NCBI RefSeq assembly: GCF_003687455.1
Contig: NZ_PHOA01000003.1
Coordinates: 1 to 64,000 of the forward strand
Source: Kocuria tytonicola
Lineage (GTDB): Bacteria > Actinomycetota > Actinomycetes > Actinomycetales > Micrococcaceae
Reading direction: 5' to 3'
Length of the DNA stretch: 64,000 nt
The notes beneath the pieces are model-generated. The model worked only from the letters and a program-made list of their open reading frames with translations. It was not told the DNA's origin and did not search any database. Numbering within the stretch: the stretch's first letter is position 1; each line of letters starts with the position of its first letter. Shown here one piece after another: positions 54,033 to 63,973 of the stretch. The position numbers were made by a program, and so were the translations under genes.

Positions 54033-55100
54033 GTGGCGACCATCAAGCAGAACATTCCCAACGCACACACCCGGATCCTGGGCATCGGCGCGTACCGCCC
54101 CTCGGAGATCGTCACGAACGACGACATCTGCCAGTGGATCGAGTCCTCGGACGAGTGGATCGTCAAGCGCACGGGCATCCACACCCGTCACCGTGCACCC
54201 CAGGACGTCGCCGTGCTGGACATGGCCGAGCACGCCGCCCGCGAGGCTCTCGCCAACTCGGGGCTCACCGGGGACCAGCTGAGCACCATCATCGTCTCCA
54301 CCGTGACCTTCCCCTACCTCACCCCCTCGCTCGCCGCGAACCTCGCGGACCGGCTCGGTGCCACGCCCGCGGCGGCCTACGACATCTCCGCGGCGTGCGC
54401 CGGCTACTGCTACGGCGTGGCGCAGGCGGACGCGCTGGTGCGTTCCGGGGATTCCACCAACGTCCTGGTGATCGGGGTGGAGAAGCTCTCGGACGTCATC
54501 GACAACACCGAGCGCTCCATCTCCTTCCTCCTGGGCGACGGCGCCGGCGCCGTGGTCATCGGCCCATCGGACGTCCCGGGCATCGGCCCCTCCGTCTGGG
54601 GTTCGGACGGCTCCAAGTGGGACGCCATCCGCATGACCCACCCCCTCACGGACATCCGCGCCGTGGAGGAGGGCCGGGAGCGCACCCACGCCAAGGACCT
54701 CGTGGACCCGGAGACCGGGCAGATGCGCCCGGACGCCACCCTGTGGCCCACCCTGCGCCAGGACGGTCAGACCGTCTTCCGCTGGGCGTCCTGGGAGGGC
54801 GCCCGCGTGGCCCAGGAGGCGCTCGACGCCGCCGGGCTGGCCCCCGAGGACCTCGCGGCCTTCGTCCCGCACCAGGCGAACATGCGCATCATCGACCAGA
54901 TGGCCAAGGTGCTCAAGCTCCCCGAGTCCGTGATCGTGGCCCGGGACATCGCCGAGGCCGGCAACACCTCGGCGGCCTCGATCCCCCTGGCCACCCACCG
55001 GCTGCTCGCGGAGCACCCGGAGCTCTCGGGCAAGCCCTCCCTCCAGATCGGTTTCGGTGCCGGTCTGGTGTACGGCGCCCAGGTGGTCCTGCTGCCCTGA
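54033..55100 (+). CDS. fabH: 3-oxoacyl-ACP synthase III (FabH)
   Basis: A 355-residue condensing enzyme that starts fatty acid chains from acyl-CoA and malonyl-ACP. The catalytic triad is Cys122 in ISAACAGYCYG, His280 in VPHQANMR and Asn311 in AGNTSAAS. Actinobacteria use branched starters, so the pocket may take isobutyryl- or methylbutyryl-CoA. The start is GTG at 54033 with AAGGAG upstream. It is 57 bases after fabD. Confidence 0.96.
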   Translation: MATIKQNIPNAHTRILGIGAYRPSEIVTNDDICQWIESSDEWIVKRTGIHTRHRAPQDVAVLDMAEHAAREALANSGLTGDQLSTIIVSTVTFPYLTPSLAANLADRLGATPAAAYDISAACAGYCYGVAQADALVRSGDSTNVLVIGVEKLSDVIDNTERSISFLLGDGAGAVVIGPSDVPGIGPSVWGSDGSKWDAIRMTHPLTDIRAVEEGRERTHAKDLVDPETGQMRPDATLWPTLRQDGQTVFRWASWEGARVAQEALDAAGLAPEDLAAFVPHQANMRIIDQMAKVLKLPESVIVARDIAEAGNTSAASIPLATHRLLAEHPELSGKPSLQIGFGAGLVYGAQVVLLP

Positions 55101-55248
55101 TCCTGTCCCCCGGGTGTCGTAGGGTAAGACCGCACACCTCCAGTCCGAGGACCGGCCCGAGCAATCGGGCGGTCCGCGCAGGGATTCCCCGGAACCCCCG
55201 CGCTCACCAGTACGGTTGCACAGCGCGACCTCAACGAAAGGAAGCCCC

Positions 55249-55494
55249 ATGGCGAGCAAAGAAGAGATCCTGGCCGGCCTGGCAGAGATCGTGAACGAAG
55301 AGACCGGCCTCGAGACCGACGCCGTGCAGCTCGACAAGTCCTTCACCGAGGACCTCGACATCGACTCGATCTCCATGATGACCATCGTGGTCAACGCCGA
55401 GGAGAAGTTCGACGTCACCATTCCCGACGAAGAGGTCAAGAACCTCAAGACCGTCGAGGACGCCGTCAACTTCATCGACAACGCCCAGGCCTGA
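55249..55494 (+). CDS. acpP: Acyl carrier protein
   Basis: An 81-residue acidic carrier. The phosphopantetheine-binding serine is Ser40 in DLDIDSISMM; the classical DSL is replaced by DSI. The ATG at 55249 has GAAAGGAAG upstream, a strong site for an abundant protein. It carries growing acyl chains between FabD, FabH and FabF and lies between the last two. Confidence 0.97.
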   Translation: MASKEEILAGLAEIVNEETGLETDAVQLDKSFTEDLDIDSISMMTIVVNAEEKFDVTIPDEEVKNLKTVEDAVNFIDNAQA

Positions 55495-55611
55495 CGCCCG
55501 GGCGAGTGGTGGCGTACCCCGGCACCGGGGTGCGCCACCGCCGTCATACCGGGTGGCCGCAGTGACGGCCCCTGGATCATCTGCGAATTCGGACACGAGG
55601 AAGTGCACAAC

Positions 55612-56874
55612 ATGTCCCGCAAAGTAGTGGTCACCGGCCTGGGCGCCATCACGCCCATCGGTGAGAACGTCCAGGAGACCTGGAAGAGCGCCCTCCAGGG
55701 CGTCTCCGGTGTTCGCGCCCTCGAGCAGGACTGGGTGCGGACCTACGACCTGCCCGTGCGCATCGGCGCCCTCTCCCCCCAGCCCGCCGAGGACGTCGTG
55801 TCCCGCGTGCAGGCCAAGCGCCTCGATCCCTCCGGCCAGCTGTCCGTGGCCGCCGCCCGCGAGGCCTGGACCGACGCCGGCTTCTCCGGACGGGACGCCG
55901 ACACCAGCGACGAGGTGGACCCCACTCGACTGGGGGTGGCCTTCGGCACCGGGATCGGCGGAGTGTGGACCCTCCTCGACGCGTGGGACACCATGCGCGA
56001 GAAGGGCCCGAGGCGTGTCAAGCCCATGACCGTTCCCATGCTCATGCCCAACGGCAACGCGTCCTCCGTGAGCATGGAGTTCAAGGCCCGCGCGTGCGCC
56101 ATCACCCCCGTGTCCGCGTGCGCGTCCGGCACCGAGGCCTTCTACCAGGGGCTGCACCTCATCCGTTCGGGCAAGGCTGACGTGGTGATCGTGGGCGGGG
56201 CCGAGAGCGCCATCCACCCCATCACCATTGCGGCGTTCAACTCCATGCAGGCGCTCTCCCGCCGCAACGACGAGCCGGAGCGGGCTTCCCGTCCCTTCGA
56301 CGTGGACCGCGACGGCTTCGTCATGGGTGAGGGCGCCGGTGCCGTCATCCTCGAGTCCGAGGAGCACGCCCGCGCCCGCGGTGCCCGCGTGTACGCAGAG
56401 CTCGCCGGAGCCGGCCTCAGCGCGGATGCCCACCACATCACGGCGCCGGCCACCGGGGACGAGGGCGGTCCCGCCCGTGCCCTGCGCGAGGCCATGGAGT
56501 CCGGGGACATCGCCCCGGAGGACATCAAGCACGTCAACGCACATGCCACCTCCACCCCGGTGGGGGACGTGCCCGAGGCCGGTGCCCTGCGCGCGGCCTT
56601 CGGGGACGCCGTGGACCAGATGGCCGTCTCCGCCACCAAGTCCATGACCGGTCACCTGCTGGGCGGTTCCGGAGCGGTGGAGGGTGTGCTGGCCGTTCTG
56701 GCCCTCACGGAGCGCACCGCACCCTGCACCATCAACCTGGAGAACCAGGACCCCCGCATCGACCTGGACGTCGTGACCACCGCCCGCGACCTGCCCTCCG
56801 GGGACATGGTGGCCATCTCGAACTCCTTCGGGTTCGGGGGTCACAACTCGGTGGCGGCGTTCCGCTCCGTCTGA
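55612..56874 (+). CDS. fabF: 3-oxoacyl-ACP synthase II (FabF)
   Basis: A 420-residue condensing enzyme for chain elongation. The catalytic cysteine is Cys170 in VSACASGTEA. The histidines are in NAHATSTPVGD and in the KSMTGHLLGGSGAVEG block, and GFGGHNSV is near the C-terminus. The start is the ATG at 55612 with GAGGAAG upstream; a GTG three codons earlier is in frame but less well placed. It is the last gene of the block and is followed by a strong terminator. Confidence 0.96.
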   Translation: MSRKVVVTGLGAITPIGENVQETWKSALQGVSGVRALEQDWVRTYDLPVRIGALSPQPAEDVVSRVQAKRLDPSGQLSVAAAREAWTDAGFSGRDADTSDEVDPTRLGVAFGTGIGGVWTLLDAWDTMREKGPRRVKPMTVPMLMPNGNASSVSMEFKARACAITPVSACASGTEAFYQGLHLIRSGKADVVIVGGAESAIHPITIAAFNSMQALSRRNDEPERASRPFDVDRDGFVMGEGAGAVILESEEHARARGARVYAELAGAGLSADAHHITAPATGDEGGPARALREAMESGDIAPEDIKHVNAHATSTPVGDVPEAGALRAAFGDAVDQMAVSATKSMTGHLLGGSGAVEGVLAVLALTERTAPCTINLENQDPRIDLDVVTTARDLPSGDMVAISNSFGFGGHNSVAAFRSV

Positions 56875-57177
56875 GGGTCTGCCTGCCGCGGCCGACGGAC
56901 CGCGGCGGCACCCAGCAGGAGAACCCCCGGTGCCCGTCCGATCAGCCGGGCACCGGGGGTTCTTTCACAGACGGTGGAAGAGGAACGAAAGCTCAAGACC
57001 CCGGGGCACCGTGGCCACCACGCTGCTGGGCGGACCGGTCATGGCACGGCCGTGAGCTGTCGTGCCCGTCTCTGACGTTCCCGCTCCTTCCCGGAGGCGG
57101 CGTCCCGGGATTCGTGCCGACGCGCCGTGCCGAGGAGGCCAGCACTGCCGAAGAGACCGACACCGCCGCGCGGCGGG
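56875..57177. other. Convergent intergenic region fabF / DUF3145
   Basis: 303 bases. The first 90 hold the fabF terminator. The rest is GC-rich with no frame that looks coding and no RNA structure I can identify. Confidence 0.5.
56920..56963 (+). terminator. Rho-independent terminator of the fatty acid synthesis block
   Basis: AGAACCCCCGGTGCCCG (56920-56936) pairs perfectly with CGGGCACCGGGGGTTCT (56947-56963), followed by TTTCAC. It is the most classical terminator in the window. Confidence 0.9.
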
Positions 57178-57681
57178 TCAGCCCACGCGGTGCAGCCAGC
57201 GCACGGGAGCTCCCTCCGCCGCGTGGCGGAACGGCTCCAGCTCCTCGTCCCAGGCCTCACCGAGCGCGAGGGACAGCTCCGAGACCACGGCCTCGGGGTC
57301 TCCTCCGGAGGCCTCGAACGCGTACTTGATGCGGTCCTCGCTCACGCAGATGTTCCCCGCCACGTCCGTGGTGGCGTGGAAGATCCCCAGATCCGGGGTG
57401 AACGACCAGCGGGAGCCGTCGTTGCCCTGGCTCGCGTTCTCCGTGACCTCGAAGCGGACCCGCCCCAGGGTGCGCAACGCGGAGGCGAGCAGGGCACCGG
57501 TGCCCGCGCGACCCGACCACTCCAGCTCGGTGCGGACGCATCCGGGCTCGGCGTTCTGCGGGGTCCACTGAAGATCCGTGCGCCGGTGGGACACGGATTC
57601 CAGGGCCCACTGGATGTGGGGGCACAGCGCCCGCGGCGCGGAGTGCACGTAGAGCACTCCCCGCGTGGTGGGTGAAGACAT
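57178..57681 (-). CDS. DUF3145 family protein
   Basis: A 167-residue protein of an actinobacterial family of unknown function. It opens TRGVLYVHSAPRALCPHIQWALE and contains TDLQWTPQNAEPGCVRTELEW and RWSFTPDLGIFHATTDVAGN. The sequence around PEAVVSELSLALGEAWDEELEPFRHA is also typical. Start: ATG at 57679-57681 with GGAGGA eight bases upstream. In many relatives this gene lies near fatty acid synthesis genes, as here. No function can be stated. Confidence 0.88.
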   Translation of the reverse strand: MSSPTTRGVLYVHSAPRALCPHIQWALESVSHRRTDLQWTPQNAEPGCVRTELEWSGRAGTGALLASALRTLGRVRFEVTENASQGNDGSRWSFTPDLGIFHATTDVAGNICVSEDRIKYAFEASGGDPEAVVSELSLALGEAWDEELEPFRHAAEGAPVRWLHRVG

Positions 57682-57884
57682 AGCCTGTTCCTCCGTCGTG
57701 TAGGTACGTCTTCCCCAACGTCCTGCCCGGAAAGCCCAGGGTGTGACACCCGGTGCGCGTATGAAATTGGTGGGTGGTACGGGCCGACACCGCAGATTCG
57801 AGGCCGCGGCACTACCCGTGCTCGGTCTCATTGTCCAGGAGGGCTACCGGGTGGTCAACCCGGAGATCACCTCGGCGGCAGAAG

Positions 57885-58898
57885 TCAAGCGCGGGGATGA
57901 GCCTGGGAGTACGCGCGCTTGATCCGTTCCACGGACACGTGGGTGTAGATCTGCGTGGTGGCCACCGTGGCGTGCCCCAGCAGCTCCTGCACGGTGCGCA
58001 GATCCGCTCCCCCGTCCAGGAGGTGGGTCGCGGCACTGTGCCGGAGGCTGTGCGGGCCCCGGGCCCCCGTGTCCGGCACGTGTTCCAGTGCGGACGTCAC
58101 CACGCGACGGGCGACCCTGACGTCGATGCGCGCCCCGCGGGCTCCCACGAAGACCGCGTCTGCGGCGGCCCGGGTGGCCAGGGTCTCCCGGCGGTGTCTC
58201 CAGAGGGCGAGTGCCTCTCCCGCCTTGTCCCCGTAGGGCACACGACGCTGCTTGTCCCCCTTGCCGGTGAGCGTCAGCACGTGGCTCGCCGGCTCCACGT
58301 GGCCGCGGTCCAGCGCGACGAGCTCACTGATGCGGGCCCCCGTGGCGTAGAGCAGCTCGAGCAGCGCCCAGTCGCGTGCGGCGAGAGCTGCCGAGTGCTC
58401 GTCGTCGTGCTCCGCGAGAGCCCGTTCCTCGAGACCGTCCAGCATGTCCGCCAGCGCTGCGGCTCCCACGATCTCCGGGAGGTGCCGAGCGGGTCGGGGG
58501 CCCCTCAGTCCCGCTGAGGGGTCGTGCCGCAGCCCCTGTGTGTCCACTGCCCAGCGGAAGAACGTGTGCACCGCCGCGATCCCCCGCGAGACGGAGCTGC
58601 GCGCGAGACCCCGCTGGTGTCTCTGCGCCAGCCACCCGCGCAAGGCGTCACGGTCCAGCAGGTCCGGGCCGTCGATGCCGGCCTCCAGCATCCACCGTGA
58701 GAGGTCTGCGACGTCCGCGACGTAGGAGCGGACGGTGTGCTCGCTGCGGGAGCGCTCCAGCGCGAGGTGCGCTCGGAACCCGGGCAGCAGGTGGTCCAGG
58801 GGCCCCGGCGGTGGGTCGTCCTGAGAGGGGGCCGCGCCGACGGGTTCGCCCCGTCCTTCAGGGACGGGTGCCGGAATCACCTCTGATCGTTCGCCCAT
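57885..58898 (-). CDS. xerC: Tyrosine recombinase XerC
   Basis: A 337-residue site-specific recombinase that resolves chromosome dimers at dif together with XerD. The N-terminal SAM-like core-binding domain covers about residues 35-125 ([19 protein letters not shown]). Catalytic residues are the arginine in [12 protein letters not shown], the HxxR pair in [12 protein letters not shown], the histidine in [13 protein letters not shown] and the nucleophile Tyr318. The ATG at 58896-58898 lies inside the end of dprA, an overlap of 41 bases. The order yraN-comM-dprA-xerC is common in actinobacteria. A phage integrase is unlikely. Confidence 0.92.
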   Translation of the reverse strand: MGERSEVIPAPVPEGRGEPVGAAPSQDDPPPGPLDHLLPGFRAHLALERSRSEHTVRSYVADVADLSRWMLEAGIDGPDLLDRDALRGWLAQRHQRGLARSSVSRGIAAVHTFFRWAVDTQGLRHDPSAGLRGPRPARHLPEIVGAAALADMLDGLEERALAEHDDEHSAALAARDWALLELLYATGARISELVALDRGHVEPASHVLTLTGKGDKQRRVPYGDKAGEALALWRHRRETLATRAAADAVFVGARGARIDVRVARRVVTSALEHVPDTGARGPHSLRHSAATHLLDGGADLRTVQELLGHATVATTQIYTHVSVERIKRAYSQAHPRA

Positions 58899-60234
58899 GA
58901 TCGGAGCCTACCCGCCGCCATCCGAGCAGGGAGTCGGTGGCCAGGCCGCGCTCCTGCAAAGACACCAGACCCGTGAGCACCTGGGCAGGGCTCAGCCCCG
59001 AGACCCGGCACAGGTGGGACGGGTCCGCATCACGGTGCAGCGGCAGCGCGTCGAAGAGTCTGAGGAGATGGGGGTCGAGCCCGTCCGTGGCGCGGTGGGA
59101 CGTCTGCGCACGACGTTCCTCCTGTCCCCTGGCGGCCGTGTTGCCCAGCGGTCCCACCAGTTCCAGGACCTCGCTCCCGCTGCCCACCAGCACGGCGTTG
59201 TCGTCCCGGATGAGTCGGTGGCATCCGGCCGATCCGCCCACGAGCACATCACCGGGGACCGCCGCGACGTCCCGGGACAGCCCTGCGGCGTGCCGGGCGG
59301 TGTTCAGGGCCCCCGAGCGCCAGGCGGCTTCCGTGACGACGGTGGCCCGGGTGAGTGCCGCGATCAACCGGTTGCGCTGCAGGAAGCGGTACCGCGTGGG
59401 GGCGCACCCCAGGGGCACTTCGCTGAGCACCAGGCCGCGTTCGCACGTGCGGGCGAGCAGCTCGGCGTTCGCCGCCGGGTAGAAGCGGTCCACCCCGCAC
59501 GCCAGCACTGCGGTGGTGGCCCCGCGCTCCGGACCCGCTTCGAGAGCGGCACCGTGGGCCACGGCGTCGATCCCGTAGGCTCCACCGGACACCACGCACC
59601 AGCCGGCCACGGCCAGTTCGCGGGAGATCTCCCTGGTCACGGCCGCACCGTACGCACTGGCATTGCGGGAGCCCACCACCGCGACCGAGCGCCGCAGAGC
59701 GGGAAGCAGGCACCGGTCACCTCGGCCCCACAGCACAATGGGCTGCTGGAGCCCGAGGTCCGCGAGCTGCGGAGGCCAGTCCGGGTCCTCGGGGACCACG
59801 GTCCACGCCCCGATGCTCCGCGCGTGGCGCGCCTCCACGTCGTCCTCGGGAACGGGCAGCCGGGCCCGCCAGGCGGCGAACCGGGCGCCCAGGTCCGGAA
59901 CGCGGGCTCCAGGGGCGGCTTCGTGGGCCGCCTGCCGCAGGATCGAGTGCAGAGCGGGAGTCGGCGCCTCCAGCTCGACGACGGCTCGCCACAGCGTCTC
60001 GGGGCCCATGGCCGCGAGCAGCAGCAGACCGGCGGTGTCGCTGGGCTCGATGAGGCGGGCCAGCCGGACCCGGCACGCGCGCACGGCCTCGAGCTCGGAG
60101 TCCCTGGTGGTCCCGCTCGCGACCCAGGACGTCGCGTGGGCCGCCGAGGACCCGGTGCGTGGGTTAAAGGACTGGTCCGCGACGGGGCGCTCCTCCGCCG
60201 GGAGCTGCTCCTCTTTGGGATGCCGCCCGGTCAT
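58858..60234 (-). CDS. dprA: DprA/Smf, DNA-processing protein of natural transformation
   Basis: A 458-residue protein that loads RecA onto incoming single-stranded DNA. The Rossmann-like core has [38 protein letters not shown], and [20 protein letters not shown]. The C-terminal winged-helix part is present ([25 protein letters not shown]). The N-terminus is extended by about 90 residues. The ATG overlaps the comM stop (ATGA), and the stop lies 41 bases inside xerC. Whether the organism is naturally competent is not shown. Confidence 0.92.
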   Translation of the reverse strand: MTGRHPKEEQLPAEERPVADQSFNPRTGSSAAHATSWVASGTTRDSELEAVRACRVRLARLIEPSDTAGLLLLAAMGPETLWRAVVELEAPTPALHSILRQAAHEAAPGARVPDLGARFAAWRARLPVPEDDVEARHARSIGAWTVVPEDPDWPPQLADLGLQQPIVLWGRGDRCLLPALRRSVAVVGSRNASAYGAAVTREISRELAVAGWCVVSGGAYGIDAVAHGAALEAGPERGATTAVLACGVDRFYPAANAELLARTCERGLVLSEVPLGCAPTRYRFLQRNRLIAALTRATVVTEAAWRSGALNTARHAAGLSRDVAAVPGDVLVGGSAGCHRLIRDDNAVLVGSGSEVLELVGPLGNTAARGQEERRAQTSHRATDGLDPHLLRLFDALPLHRDADPSHLCRVSGLSPAQVLTGLVSLQERGLATDSLLGWRRVGSDHGRTIRGDSGTRP

Positions 60235-61844
60235 GCCGTCACCGTGGTCTTGAAGTACAGCGCCAGCTGCACGTGCTCGGGGGTCGGCACCGTGGTGCCG
60301 TCGAGGTCCGCGAGGGTCCACGCCACGCGCAGCACCTTGACGAAACCGCGAGCCGTGAGGGTCCTGTTCTCCATGGCGGCCTTCAACGGCCGCACGGCAC
60401 GCGCGCCCGGTGACAGCCCGCGGTGCAGCAGCGAGCCCGGCACGCCGGCGTTGACCCGGCAGCCGAAAGCACGCAGCCGCTCCGCCTGGGCACCGCGTGC
60501 GCCGGAGACCCGCCGAGCCACTGCGGCGCTGTCCTCGGGGGGCGAGCCGTGCACGGAGCTGAGCTCGTGATAGGTCACGGCCGGCACGCGAAGCTGCAGG
60601 TCCACCCGGTCCAGCAGGGGCCCGGACAGCTTGCTGAAGTAGCGACGCCGCTGCACGGCGCTGCACGTGCAGGCCTGCCCCGTGCCCCCGGCGCGACCGC
60701 AGGCGCACGGATTCGCGGCCAGGACGAGCTGGAAGTCCGCAGGGTAGTGCGCCACGGACTGCGCCCGTGCAATCGTCACGGTCCCCGACTCCAGCGGTTG
60801 GCGCAGGGCGTCCAGGACGCGCCGTTCGAACTCCGGCGCCTCGTCGAGGAACAGGACTCCCCTGTGTGCCAGGGAGATGGCCCCGGGGCGGGGCATGCCG
60901 CTGCCCCCGCCGCACAGGGCCGGCATGGTGATGCTGTGGTGCGGTGCCTGGAAAGGTGGCCGGCGCAGCAGTGCCGAGCAGGCGGCGTCGCCGCGCAGCG
61001 AGTGCACGGAGGTGACCTCCAGCGAGTCCTGGTCACACAGGTCGGGGAGGATGCCCGGCAGCCGCTCGGCAAGCATCGTCTTTCCCGCCCCGGGCGGACC
61101 GACCATGAGCAGGTGGTGCCCGCCCGCCGCGGCGATCTCCAGGGCCTGCCGTCCCTCCACCTGGCCCACCACGTCCTTCAGGTCGGGGGTGGGCGCCCCC
61201 TCGGCGACCGGCTCTCCCCGTGGGTCCGGTGCTGGTTCCGGGGCCCCTGCGCCAGCCTCCGCGAACGCAAGCAGTGCGGGATCCGCCCCGTGCTCGACCA
61301 GCAGCTGGGCCAGGTGACCGGCGGAGCTCACGGACGCGCCCGCCACCAGCTCCGCCTCGGCCCGGTTCGCGGCGGAGACGACGACGCGGGGGTGGCCCGC
61401 GCGGACGGCGGCGAGCACGGCGGGGAGCACCCCGCGCACGGGGCGCAGCGAACCGTCCAGTCCCAACTCCGCGTAGAACACGGTGTCACCGGGAGGACGC
61501 ACCACCCCCTGCGCCGCGAGCACGGCCATGACCACGGCGACGTCGAAGTGTGAGCCCCGCTTGGGAAGGGTCGCGGGTGAGAGGTTCACGGTGATCTTGC
61601 GGGGCGAGAGCGGCGCGCCCGCGTGCCGGGCCGCGGATCGGATCCGTTCCTTGGACTCGTTGACCGCCTGGTCCGGCAGGCCGATGATCGTGAACCCGGG
61701 CAGGGACTGGCCGATGTCCGCTTCCACGTCCACCACGTGCCCCTCGAGCCCCACGAGGGCAATGCTGCGGCTCCGGGCGAACCCGCCCACGGCACGGGTC
61801 GTCGCAGGGTTGGAAGGTCTCTGCACCACGGTCTCGGAAGTCAT
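60231..61844 (-). CDS. comM: YifB/ComM-family magnesium-chelatase-like AAA+ ATPase
   Basis: A 537-residue protein. The N-terminal ChlI-like domain spans about residues 15-185 (GLEGHVVDVEADIGQSLPGFTIIGLPD and ERIRSAARHAG). The AAA+ core has Walker A VGPPGAGKTMLAERL and the sensor region LFLDEAPEFERRVLDAL. A zinc-like segment ANPCACGRAGG...CTCS precedes the C-terminal helical domain. ComM acts as a DNA helicase that aids branch migration during transformation. The start ATG at 61842-61844 gives the N-terminus expected for the family. The stop overlaps dprA. Confidence 0.92.
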   Translation of the reverse strand: MTSETVVQRPSNPATTRAVGGFARSRSIALVGLEGHVVDVEADIGQSLPGFTIIGLPDQAVNESKERIRSAARHAGAPLSPRKITVNLSPATLPKRGSHFDVAVVMAVLAAQGVVRPPGDTVFYAELGLDGSLRPVRGVLPAVLAAVRAGHPRVVVSAANRAEAELVAGASVSSAGHLAQLLVEHGADPALLAFAEAGAGAPEPAPDPRGEPVAEGAPTPDLKDVVGQVEGRQALEIAAAGGHHLLMVGPPGAGKTMLAERLPGILPDLCDQDSLEVTSVHSLRGDAACSALLRRPPFQAPHHSITMPALCGGGSGMPRPGAISLAHRGVLFLDEAPEFERRVLDALRQPLESGTVTIARAQSVAHYPADFQLVLAANPCACGRAGGTGQACTCSAVQRRRYFSKLSGPLLDRVDLQLRVPAVTYHELSSVHGSPPEDSAAVARRVSGARGAQAERLRAFGCRVNAGVPGSLLHRGLSPGARAVRPLKAAMENRTLTARGFVKVLRVAWTLADLDGTTVPTPEHVQLALYFKTTVTA

Positions 61845-62047
61845 GGCACCACCGTGCCCCCAGCGGGGGCTCACGGGGCGGGCCCCCGCTGGATGTGCAG
61901 GGCGCTTGCCGCGGGTGGCAGGTGGGACGCGGGCGCGGCTGGGAACCTCGTGGTCGGGCGTGAGCTGGGACGAGTCACCGTGAGCACCCGTGACGCACCC
62001 TCGCCCGCTCTCGCGCGGTGTCGCCGGTGTGGCCTGCTCAACCGCTG

Positions 62048-63295
62048 CTAGGTCTTCCCGTGCGCGGGACCGGGAACGGCATCCGGGACCTCGGCTGCCG
62101 CCAGGAGCCCGGGTGTGGAGGGGGACACCGGCACAGGAATCACGAGGCAGGACACCGCAGGTGCCGTCCCCGCCGAACCGAGCACGGACGAGCCGTGCTG
62201 CACGCGGCCGTCCTTCTCACGGCTCTCGGGCGCAGCTGCCGCAACACCGGGCGCCGGCGGGTCGATCGTCGGAACCACGGGATCCGGCAGGGCCTCCCCG
62301 GGCACCGTCGGCTCGGGCACCGGGGGCTCGGGCACCGGGGGCACCGTGGGAACGGGATCCGGGTCGGGGACGATCGGGTTTGGGACGATCGGGTCCGGAA
62401 CCACAGGCGGCGGGTTCACCGGATCCGGAACCACCGGCCCCACGGGGCCCGGCGGCACCGCAGGATCCGGCGGCACGGCGGGCGAGGCCGGACCGGGGGG
62501 CTGCGGGTCCTCCGGGAGCGGGGTCTCGGGCGGGATGTCGCCCGCCGGGGCACGGCTCGACGCGTCGCCCCCGCCACCGGGAGGCCCGCCCTCTCCCGGT
62601 CCGTCCGAGTGGCCCGGTTCCCCCGACGTGCCGGTGCTCCCCTCGGGACGCCCCTGCACCGGGGCGGATTCACGGTCGCCGATGAGGGGAACGAGTTCGA
62701 GGCTCGCGAAGCTGTCCGGGATGCCGGAGACGTCCCCCACGAGGATGTTCCGCCCTCGCTCCCCCACGGGGATGTCGCCGGACGCCCCACGGGCGGTCGC
62801 ACAGATGCGGTTCCGGAGTGTCTGCGCGGCCTCGGCATCCAGGGTGGTGCCGCTGGGGGTCACGTGGCCGCCGCCGGAAGCACGGGGCTGCCACCTCTTC
62901 ACCGCGCGCGACACGTGCTCCAGCTGGTAGGTCGCGCCGTCCCGGGCCGTGAGGACCAGCCGACTTGCGGAGACGGGTGAGCGCCCGGAGCGGTTGTCGA
63001 TGTCCACCGTGGCATAGGTGGCTCGCGGTACCCCGGCCTCGCGCCGCAGCTGCTCGAGACGCTCGTCGGGAACCCTCCGCGCCGGCACGGTGATCCGCAC
63101 CGACGCGCCGTTGGGCAGCTCCGCCTTGAAGACCCCGGGATGCAGGCCTGTCCCGGTGGGCGACGCCGACTGCGGGGAGGCGACGTGCACACCTGAGGTC
63201 TCGTCCGGTGCCCCGCAGGACGAGAGACACAGTACCGCCGTGGTCGTCAGCGCGGCGGCGGAGAGCACATGCGGCAGCCAAACCCCGGATTTCAT
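62048..63295 (-). CDS. Proline-rich lipoprotein of unknown function
   Basis: A 415-residue protein. The N-terminus is a signal sequence (LPHVLSAAALTTTAVLCLSS) with a lipobox ending at Cys27 (LSSC). Residues about 45-210 look like a folded domain with VRITVPARRVPDERLEQLR, ASRLVLTARDGATYQLEHV and RNILVGDVSGIPDSF. Residues about 225-370 are glycine/serine/proline-rich, with tandem P-x-P and VPDP-type repeats. The tail has no membrane helix. This layout fits a surface protein whose proline-rich part spans the thick wall. I do not recognise the domain. The gene stands between yraN and comM, which are usually adjacent. Confidence 0.75.
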   Translation of the reverse strand: MKSGVWLPHVLSAAALTTTAVLCLSSCGAPDETSGVHVASPQSASPTGTGLHPGVFKAELPNGASVRITVPARRVPDERLEQLRREAGVPRATYATVDIDNRSGRSPVSASRLVLTARDGATYQLEHVSRAVKRWQPRASGGGHVTPSGTTLDAEAAQTLRNRICATARGASGDIPVGERGRNILVGDVSGIPDSFASLELVPLIGDRESAPVQGRPEGSTGTSGEPGHSDGPGEGGPPGGGGDASSRAPAGDIPPETPLPEDPQPPGPASPAVPPDPAVPPGPVGPVVPDPVNPPPVVPDPIVPNPIVPDPDPVPTVPPVPEPPVPEPTVPGEALPDPVVPTIDPPAPGVAAAAPESREKDGRVQHGSSVLGSAGTAPAVSCLVIPVPVSPSTPGLLAAAEVPDAVPGPAHGKT

Positions 63296-63598
63296 GCGTT
63301 CCCCCGTTCGCCGACCGGCGGTGGTCGTCCGGACAGTACCGTGGCACGGGCCGGGGGAAATTCATAATGGCGGAGGCCGGCCGACGCAATGTGACCCGCA
63401 CGATGTGACCCGGTCGCCACCCGGTCCCCGAGCGGGGTCCCGTGCCGGGTGCACGACCCCTGCGAGGCGCCGCACTGGCGTGTGGGGCGCAGAGACGGCA
63501 CACCCGTGACGGCGGCCCGCGGACCGCGAACCCGGCTCACGGACAACGCCCCCTCGGACGGCGCCCGTGCCTGCGAGCGGGCACCAGCGGGCGCGTCC
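63296..63598. other. Intergenic region lipoprotein gene / yraN
   Basis: 303 bases upstream of the proline-rich lipoprotein gene. The 90 bases next to its start are the least GC-rich part (GGAAATTCATAATGG at 63355-63369) and may carry the promoter. No gene, terminator hairpin or RNA is recognisable. Confidence 0.4.
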
Positions 63599-63973
63599 TC
63601 ACAGCCAGCCGATCGAGCCCACGTGCTCCACCCGTGGCGAGGCCCCGCGCGGCCAGTGCACGGCGACGACGTCGACGGTGGGCACCCGGGCGTCGTCGTG
63701 CGCCCTGGCCCAGGCCCGCGCCAGCACGTGGAGGCGCCGCAGCTTGTCGGCGCCCACGGCCTCGTAGGGGTGCCCGTAGTCGACTCCGGAGCGGGTCTTG
63801 ACCTCGAACACGGTCACCCGCCCGTGACGCTCGGCCACGATGTCCAGCTCCCCGCGCGGCGCCCCCTGCCCCCGCGGGGGCCGCCAGTTGCGGTCCCGCA
63901 CGGTCCAGCCGGAGCGTTCCAGCAGACCGGCGATGAGCTCCTCCCCCGCGCGCCCCACACCCTGGCGGTCCAC
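63599..63973 (-). CDS. YraN/UPF0102 family nuclease-like protein
   Basis: A 124-residue protein. The Endonuclease-NucS/YraN fold is indicated by GRAGEELIAGLLERSGW at the start and by GELDIVAERHGRVTVFEVKTRSGVDYG, where the D and ExK residues match a PD-(D/E)XK nuclease core. It often precedes comM-dprA, and a DNA-processing role is inferred. The start is placed at GTG 63971-63973. The frame stays open to the window edge, so an earlier start is possible. Confidence 0.85.
   Translation of the reverse strand: MDRQGVGRAGEELIAGLLERSGWTVRDRNWRPPRGQGAPRGELDIVAERHGRVTVFEVKTRSGVDYGHPYEAVGADKLRRLHVLARAWARAHDDARVPTVDVVAVHWPRGASPRVEHVGSIGWL

Noticed and set aside
57885-58898. An integrase of a mobile element
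   Set aside because: The protein is a standard XerC in the conserved comM-dprA-xerC order, with no attachment site, direct repeats or phage genes around it.
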